The notes below the pieces were generated by a model, which saw nothing but the letters and a program-made list of their open reading frames with translations, ran no database searches and was not told where the DNA came from. From Aquipseudomonas alcaligenes (GTDB lineage Bacteria; Pseudomonadota; Gammaproteobacteria; Pseudomonadales; Pseudomonadaceae), in contig NZ_FTNW01000007.1 of assembly GCF_900156545.1 (NCBI RefSeq), positions 186,001 through 250,000 on the forward strand: DNA of 64,000 nucleotides, given 5' to 3'. The position numbers and the translations under genes are program-made. The first letter of the stretch is position 1. Each line of letters opens with the position of its first letter. This document shows, piece by piece, positions 59,161 through 64,000 of the stretch.

Positions 59161-59705
59161 TACTGCGCCTGCCCCGCTTGGCCGTCTTTCTTGCGCGGTT
59201 GCAGGATCATGTCGATGCGCGGGCGCGGCATCGAGACGTTGCTGCCTGTGGCGCGGCCGGCGTTGACGATCTGGCGCTGGGTGTCATAGACGATCTTCTC
59301 GCCTTCGAAGGTATTACCCTGCTGGATCACCTTGGCCTGATCGATCAGCACGATGCGCTCGTTGGTCGCGTAGTACTGAATGGTCAGGCCGTAGGCCTTG
59401 ACGATGTCCTTGTCGGCGGAAGGCTTCTGCTCGTAGTAGGCCGGTTTGCCCACCGAGGTGAAGACCTCGATTTCGCCATTGGCATCCTGGGTGATGGTCA
59501 CGGTGTCACCGGTGATCTTCAGGGTGCCCTGAGTGATCACCACGCCGCCGCGATACACCGCCACGCCTTGCTTGTCGTCCAGTTCTGCGCTGTCCGCCTG
59601 CACCCGGATCGGTTGGTCGCGGTCGCTGGGAAGTGCCCAGGCGCTGGCGCTTCCGAGCGCGGCGCCCAGGCTGAGCAGTAGGGGGAAGGTTTTAACGAAC
59701 CTCAT
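59160..59705 (-). CDS. lptA: LPS transport periplasmic protein LptA (LptH)
   Basis: 181 residues, signal peptide ([18 protein letters not shown], cut near SAWA). The OstA-like beta-jellyroll is visible: [21 protein letters not shown], then [10 protein letters not shown] and [14 protein letters not shown]. Its C-terminal tail ([12 protein letters not shown]) is longer and more basic than in E. coli LptA. Bridges LptC to LptD across the periplasm. Called LptH in P. aeruginosa. Overlaps lptC by 14 bases. Confidence 0.95.
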
Positions 59706-60261
59706 GCTGGCCTCTTACGTTGGACAGCAAGCTGATCTTGCCGTCGTTCATGTACGCTTTCATTCCCTGTGCCGTGGTCACCCCATTGGCGGCCTCGATT
59801 CTAACGGCTTGCTGGGTCTGCGCATATTCTTTGTCTGGGAATACGGTGGCGCGGCTGGTGGTGATCACGGTGGCGCGGTTCTGTGCATCGGTGCGGGCAA
59901 TGCGCACGTTGTCGATCAGTTCGACCTGCTTGCCCTCCGGTGCGACCTCGCCCTTGTCGCTGCGCACATGCCAGGGGTACTGGGTGCCGCGGTACAGTTG
60001 CAGGTCGGGCTTTTCCACCAGGGTGATGTCGCTGGCCTTGATGTGCTCCAGCTTGGTGGCGGTCATTTCGTACTGCAGTTGGCCGTCTGCCTGGAACTGC
60101 TGGGCGCTGGCGCCGACCACATAGAAGTCGATGGTGGTGTCGGATTCGGCGGCCGCCTGGCGCTCCATAAAGCTTTCCGGGCGGACGTTCCAGTAGCCGA
60201 GGGCGCCGATCAGGGCTACCGCCAGCAGGCCGATCACGTAATTGCGCAATTTGCCGTTCAT
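59692..60261 (-). CDS. lptC: LPS export system protein LptC
   Basis: 189 residues. One N-terminal membrane anchor (YVIGLLAVALIGALGYW) and a periplasmic OstA-like domain with TIDFYVVGASAQQFQADGQL and GTQYPWHVRSDKGEVAPEG. Bitopic partner of LptBFG that hands LPS to LptA. Starts 9 bases after the kdsC stop; its end overlaps lptA by 14 bases. Confidence 0.95.
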   Translation of the reverse strand: MNGKLRNYVIGLLAVALIGALGYWNVRPESFMERQAAAESDTTIDFYVVGASAQQFQADGQLQYEMTATKLEHIKASDITLVEKPDLQLYRGTQYPWHVRSDKGEVAPEGKQVELIDNVRIARTDAQNRATVITTSRATVFPDKEYAQTQQAVRIEAANGVTTAQGMKAYMNDGKISLLSNVRGQHEVR

Positions 60262-60270
60262 GGGTAATTC

Positions 60271-60795
60271 CTAGAGGTAGGCAGCCTGGGCGGCTTCCAG
60301 CGTGCCCTGAGCGCGCATGATCAGCTCGCAGAATTCGCGTGCCGCACCTTCGCCGCCGCGGGCGGCGGTGACGCCGTGCGCATGCTGGCGCACGAAGCTG
60401 TCGGCGCTGGCTACGGCCATGCCCAGGCCGACGCGGCGGATCACCGGCAGGTCGGGCAGGTCGTCACCCAGATACGCGACCTGCTCATAGGACAGGCCCA
60501 GCTCGCTGAGCAGTTCATCCAGAACGACAAGCTTGTCCTCGCGGCCCTGGTACAGGTGCTGGATGCCCAGGTTCTGGGCGCGGCGCTCGACCACCGGGGT
60601 CTTGCGTCCGCTGATGATGGCGGTGCGCACCCCGGAGTTGATCAGCATCTTGATGCCGTGGCCGTCCAGGGTGTTGAAAGTCTTGAACTCGCTGCCGTCT
60701 GTGAGGAAGTACAGGCGGCCGTCGGTGAGTACGCCGTCGACGTCGAAGATGGCCAGTTTCACGCCCTTGGCGCGTTGCAGCAGGTTGGCAGTCAT
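60271..60795 (-). CDS. kdsC: 3-deoxy-D-manno-octulosonate 8-phosphate phosphatase KdsC
   Basis: 174 residues. HAD motif I FDVDGVLTDGRLYF (nucleophile Asp), motif II NSGVRTAIISGRK (Ser), and motif IV YLGDDLPDLPVI are complete, typical of the small tetrameric KdsC type. Releases Kdo from Kdo-8-phosphate for LPS inner core. Its start is adjacent to the kdsD stop (no intergenic bases). Confidence 0.96.
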   Translation of the reverse strand: MTANLLQRAKGVKLAIFDVDGVLTDGRLYFLTDGSEFKTFNTLDGHGIKMLINSGVRTAIISGRKTPVVERRAQNLGIQHLYQGREDKLVVLDELLSELGLSYEQVAYLGDDLPDLPVIRRVGLGMAVASADSFVRQHAHGVTAARGGEGAAREFCELIMRAQGTLEAAQAAYL

Positions 60796-61770
60796 TTACA
60801 TCACTCCGGCGCGCAGCAGGTCGTGCATGTTGAGGGCGCCAACCGGCTTGTCCTCGTCATCCACCACCACCAGCGCGTTGATCTTGTGGTCTTCCATGAT
60901 TTTCAGTGCCTCGGCGGCGAGCATCTCGGCGCGGGCTGTCTTGCCGTGCAGGGTCATTACCTGGTCGATGCTGGCATCGCGCACGTCGATGCCCTTGTCC
61001 AGGGTGCGGCGCAGGTCGCCGTCGGTAAAGATGCCGGCGAGCTTGCCGTCGGCTTCGACGATAACGGTCATGCCCAGGCCCTTGCGGGTCATTTCCAGTA
61101 GCGCATCGCGCAGCGAGGTGCCGCGTGGCACCAGTGGCAGGCGCTCGCCAGCGTGCATCACGTTCTCCACCTTGAGCAGCAGGCGCCGGCCAAGGGCGCC
61201 GCCTGGGTGGGAGAAGGCGAAGTCTTCGGCGGTGAAGCCTCGGGCTTCCAGCAGGGCAATGGCCAGGGCGTCGCCGATTACTAGGGAGACGGTGGTGGAG
61301 GAGGTCGGTGCCAGGTTGAGCGGGCAGGCTTCCTGGGCGACGCGGGCGTCCAGGTTGACTTCGGCAGCCTTGGCCAGTGGCGACTCCGGGTTGCCGGTCA
61401 TGCTGATCAGCTGGATGCCGAGGCGCTTGATCAGCGGCAGCAGGGTGACGATCTCGGCGGTGGAGCCGGAGTTGGACAGGGCCAGCACCACGTCTTCCTT
61501 GGTGATCATGCCCATGTCGCCGTGGCTGGCCTCGGCAGGGTGCACGAAAAAGGCCGGCGTGCCCGTGCTGGCCAGGGTGGCGGCGATCTTGTTGCCGATG
61601 TGCCCGGACTTGCCCATGCCGACCACCACGACGCGGCCCTTGCAGGTCAGGATCATTTCGCAGGCACGCACGAAGTCGGCGTCGATGCGGCTCAGCAGGC
61701 TTTCGACGGCCTCGGCTTCGAGGCGAATGGTGCGTTGCGCGGACTGGATCAGGTCGCTGGTCTGGCTCAT
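60796..61770 (-). CDS. kdsD: Arabinose-5-phosphate isomerase KdsD
   Basis: 324 residues from MSQTSDLIQSAQRTIRLEAEAVESL, preferred over a 61818 start that would add a non-conserved stretch. SIS domain with VVVGMGKSGHIGNKIAATLASTGTPAFFVHPAEASHGD and VLALSNSGSTAEI, then two CBS domains (residues about 205-320) with TDGDLRRTLDKG and HDLLRAGVM. Converts ribulose-5-phosphate to arabinose-5-phosphate, the first step of Kdo synthesis. First gene of the kdsDC-lptCAB unit. It faces mlaF across 247 bases. Confidence 0.96.
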   Translation of the reverse strand: MSQTSDLIQSAQRTIRLEAEAVESLLSRIDADFVRACEMILTCKGRVVVVGMGKSGHIGNKIAATLASTGTPAFFVHPAEASHGDMGMITKEDVVLALSNSGSTAEIVTLLPLIKRLGIQLISMTGNPESPLAKAAEVNLDARVAQEACPLNLAPTSSTTVSLVIGDALAIALLEARGFTAEDFAFSHPGGALGRRLLLKVENVMHAGERLPLVPRGTSLRDALLEMTRKGLGMTVIVEADGKLAGIFTDGDLRRTLDKGIDVRDASIDQVMTLHGKTARAEMLAAEALKIMEDHKINALVVVDDEDKPVGALNMHDLLRAGVM

Positions 61771-61894
61771 GGGGTACTTCGCGGGACTCGACACAAAAGG
61801 AAGCGAGTATAACGACAAAGCCGCTTTGGCTCACCTGAAGTGCGTTGCCGTCATTGCATCTTGTGACCATTTGTTATGAAAAGGTTGCAGTGGC

Positions 61895-61924
61895 TTGGGC
61901 TGCAGGCCCCGCCGATGCTATATT
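61895..61924 (+). promoter_or_regulatory. Candidate sigma-70 promoter of the mla operon
   Basis: TTGGGC (61895-61900), an 18-base spacer and TGCTATATT, an extended -10 box (TATATT at 61919-61924). It lies about 95 bases upstream of mlaF. Confidence 0.5.
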
Positions 61925-62017
61925 CCGCGCCCTGTTCGGCCCTGACTGCGGCGCCAGGTATCCCCGTCGCGGGTTATGGCGTCTGACCCGGGAAGGTCCG
62001 TGTAACAAGGAGTTTGG

Positions 62018-62827
62018 ATGAGCGCCGAGAATGCCTATGCCGTCGAGTTGAAGGGCCTGACCTTCAAGCGTGGCGCGCGCAACATCTTCGACAACGTCGA
62101 TATCCGCATACCGCGTGGCAAGGTCACCGGCATCATGGGGCCCTCCGGCTGTGGCAAGACCACGCTGCTGCGGCTGATCGCCGCCCAGCTCAAGCCGGCC
62201 AGTGGCGAGGTCTGGGTCAACGGACAGAACCTGCCGAGCCTGTCGCGCAGTGATCTGTTCGACATGCGCAAGCAGTTCGGCGTGCTGTTCCAGAGCGGAG
62301 CGCTGTTCACCGACCTGGATGTGTTCGAGAACGTGGCCTTCCCGCTGCGCGTGCACACCCAGCTGTCCGACGAGATGATTCGCGACATCGTACTGATGAA
62401 GCTGCAGGCCGTGGGCCTGCGTGGCGCCGTCGAGCTGATGCCGGATGAGCTGTCTGGCGGCATGAAGCGTCGCGTGGCATTGGCCCGCGCGATCGCCCTC
62501 GACCCGCAGATCCTGATGTACGACGAGCCGTTCGTCGGCCAGGACCCCATCGCCATGGGTGTGCTGGTGCGCCTGATTCGTCTGCTCAACGATGCCCTCG
62601 GCATCACCAGCATCGTGGTGTCCCACGACCTGGCCGAGACCGCCAGCATCGCCGACTACATCTATGTAGTGGGCGATGGTCAGGTGCTGGGGCAGGGCAC
62701 GCCGGCTGAGCTGATGAACTCAACCAACCCGCGCATTCAGCAGTTCATGAAGGGTATACCGGACGGTCCGGTGCCTTTCCACTACCCGGCTCCGGGCTAC
62801 CTCGACGATTTGCTGGGAGCGCGCTGA
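62018..62827 (+). CDS. mlaF: Phospholipid-trafficking ABC transporter ATPase MlaF
   Basis: 269 residues. Walker [16 protein letters not shown]-loop [12 protein letters not shown], signature [15 protein letters not shown], Walker [14 protein letters not shown]. Energises MlaFEDB, which moves phospholipids between the inner membrane and MlaC to keep the outer membrane asymmetric. AAGGAG lies 6 bases before the ATG. The stop overlaps the mlaE start by one base. Confidence 0.97.
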   Translation: MSAENAYAVELKGLTFKRGARNIFDNVDIRIPRGKVTGIMGPSGCGKTTLLRLIAAQLKPASGEVWVNGQNLPSLSRSDLFDMRKQFGVLFQSGALFTDLDVFENVAFPLRVHTQLSDEMIRDIVLMKLQAVGLRGAVELMPDELSGGMKRRVALARAIALDPQILMYDEPFVGQDPIAMGVLVRLIRLLNDALGITSIVVSHDLAETASIADYIYVVGDGQVLGQGTPAELMNSTNPRIQQFMKGIPDGPVPFHYPAPGYLDDLLGAR

Positions 62828-63624
62828 TGCGTAGGAAGTCCCCTATTGAGCGCGTGGCCCTGCTTGGGCGCGCGGGTATAGATGTGGTGCAGGCGATGGG
62901 GCGTTCGACCCTGTTCCTGCTCAGTTCGCTGTTTGGTCGCAGTGGTCTGCGCAACGGCGGCCAGTTGCTGATCCGCCAGCTGTATTCGGTGGGTGTGCTG
63001 TCGCTGCCGATCATCATCGTCGCCGGGCTGTTCATCGGCATGGTACTGGCGCTGCAGGGTTACAACATCCTGACCAGCTACGGCTCGGAGCAGGCGGTCG
63101 GGCAGATGGTTGCCCTGACCCTGTTGCGCGAGCTCGGCCCGGTAGTGACCGGCCTGTTGTTCGCCGGGCGTGCCGGCTCGGCGCTGACCGCCGAGATCGG
63201 CAACATGAAGTCCACCGAGCAGCTGTCCAGCCTGGAAATGATCGGTGTCGACCCACTCAAGTACATCATCGCCCCGCGCCTGTGGGCCGGTTTCATCTCC
63301 ATGCCGCTGCTGGCCGCGATCTTCAGCGTGGTCGGCATCTGGGGCGGGGCGATGGTCGCTGTCGACTGGCTGGGTGTCTATGAAGGCTCGTTCTGGTCGA
63401 ACATGCAGAACAGCGTGCAATTCACCGAAGACGTGCTCAATGGTGTGATCAAGAGCGTGGTGTTCGCCTTCGTGGTGACCTGGATTGCCGTGTTCCAGGG
63501 CTATGACTGCGAGCCCACCTCGGAAGGCATCAGTCGTGCCACCACCAAGACCGTGGTCTACGCCTCCCTGGCCGTGCTCGGCCTCGACTTTATTCTGACC
63601 GCCCTGATGTTTGGAGATCTCTGA
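62827..63624 (+). CDS. mlaE: Phospholipid-trafficking permease MlaE
   Basis: 265 residues with about five to six membrane spans. The MlaE/Tgl2 family pattern is clear: [24 protein letters not shown], then [46 protein letters not shown] and [15 protein letters not shown]. Forms the transmembrane part of the Mla transporter. Overlaps both neighbours by one base. Confidence 0.97.
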   Translation: MRRKSPIERVALLGRAGIDVVQAMGRSTLFLLSSLFGRSGLRNGGQLLIRQLYSVGVLSLPIIIVAGLFIGMVLALQGYNILTSYGSEQAVGQMVALTLLRELGPVVTGLLFAGRAGSALTAEIGNMKSTEQLSSLEMIGVDPLKYIIAPRLWAGFISMPLLAAIFSVVGIWGGAMVAVDWLGVYEGSFWSNMQNSVQFTEDVLNGVIKSVVFAFVVTWIAVFQGYDCEPTSEGISRATTKTVVYASLAVLGLDFILTALMFGDL

Positions 63625-64000
63625 TGCAAAGCCGCTCCCTGGAAATCGGCGTCGGCCTGTTCCTGCTGGCCGGACTGCTGGCGTTGCTGCTGCTTGCCCT
63701 GCGGGTCAGCGGCTTGTCGGCCACGAGTTCGGGCGACACCTACAAGCTGTATGCGAACTTCGACAATATTGCTGGTCTGACTGTCAGGGCCAAGGTCACC
63801 ATGGCCGGCGTGACCATCGGCAAGGTCACCGCCATCGACCTGGATCGCGACAGCTACACCGGTCGCGTGACCATGGAGATCGAAAAGCGGGTCGACAACC
63901 TGCCGCTCGATTCCACCGCCTCCATCCTCACGGCCGGCCTGCTGGGTGAGAAGTACATCGGCATCAGCGTCGGCGGCGAGGAAGATCTGCTCGCGGACGG
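63624..64000 (+). CDS. mlaD: Phospholipid-trafficking MCE protein MlaD, N-terminal part (cut by window end)
   Basis: The first 125 residues are in the window. A single membrane span (GVGLFLLAGLLALLLLALRV) precedes the MCE domain, with YKLYANFDNIAGLTVRAKVTMAGVTIGKVTAIDLD and ASILTAGLLGEKYIGIS, the diagnostic MCE strands. It forms the hexameric ring of MlaFEDB in the periplasm. The ATG overlaps the mlaE stop. The rest of the gene, and presumably mlaC and mlaB, lie beyond 64000. Confidence 0.95.
   Translation, partial: MQSRSLEIGVGLFLLAGLLALLLLALRVSGLSATSSGDTYKLYANFDNIAGLTVRAKVTMAGVTIGKVTAIDLDRDSYTGRVTMEIEKRVDNLPLDSTASILTAGLLGEKYIGISVGGEEDLLAD

Overview
The window looks like core chromosome of a GC-rich Pseudomonas or a very close relative. 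The evidence is gene content and order: rpoN sits with hpf, ptsN, rapZ and ptsO; the lptCAB-kdsCD-mlaFED block is next to it; gatCAB is divergent from mreBCD-maf-rng-yhdP; a RoxS/RoxR pair is followed by a six-gene alpha-2-macroglobulin (mag) operon; and a multi-gene dpp locus is present. This order matches what I remember of Pseudomonas aeruginosa. I found no tRNA, rRNA, prophage, insertion sequence or CRISPR array.

Layout. 1-9.8 kb: the 3' end of hrpB, an Aer-like chemoreceptor, a small periplasmic binding protein, a VOC protein, a YciC-like membrane protein, a NYN nuclease next to a DnaQ-type exonuclease, prfC, and speC behind a long leader. 9.8-14.4 kb: pxpABC (5-oxoprolinase), then a secreted protein made of 16 twelve-residue repeats beside an AT-rich stretch, and an orphan LivJ-type binding protein. 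14.4-21.8 kb: a dipeptide ABC transporter operon on the minus strand (two tandem DppA-like proteins, then dppB, dppC, dppD, dppF) with hairpin or REP-like elements at three of its gene junctions. 22-25.7 kb: a SIMPL-domain protein, roxSR and an AEC permease. 25.8-36.1 kb: the mag operon, magA to magF. 36.1-41.5 kb: a PcaC-like protein, a Ca2+/cation antiporter, an RlpA-like lipoprotein and gatBAC. 41.7-54.6 kb: mreBCD, maf, rng, yhdP, a nitrilase, tldD, darP and pmbA. 54.7-61.8 kb: ptsO, rapZ, ptsN, hpf, rpoN, lptB, lptA, lptC, kdsC and kdsD, all on the minus strand. 62-64 kb: mlaF, mlaE and the start of mlaD.

Much of the window is envelope biology: LPS transport and Kdo synthesis, Mla lipid trafficking, YhdP, the MreBCD elongation machinery, RlpA and the mag operon. 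The part most worth attention is mag. Around the alpha-2-macroglobulin MagD, which carries a CVEQ thioester motif, two partners look like peptidoglycan enzymes. MagC has an NlpC/P60-like Cys-His arrangement. MagE appears to join a penicillin-binding-protein-like SxxK domain, a SpoIID-like domain and a C-terminal HEYLH metallopeptidase-like motif. I infer a periplasmic module that couples protease trapping to cell-wall remodelling. The second highlight is the repeat protein at 12217-12861, which is exactly 16 units of 12 residues after a signal peptide, with nearly identical 36-bp DNA units. All family assignments rest on motifs read by eye; no database search was run.
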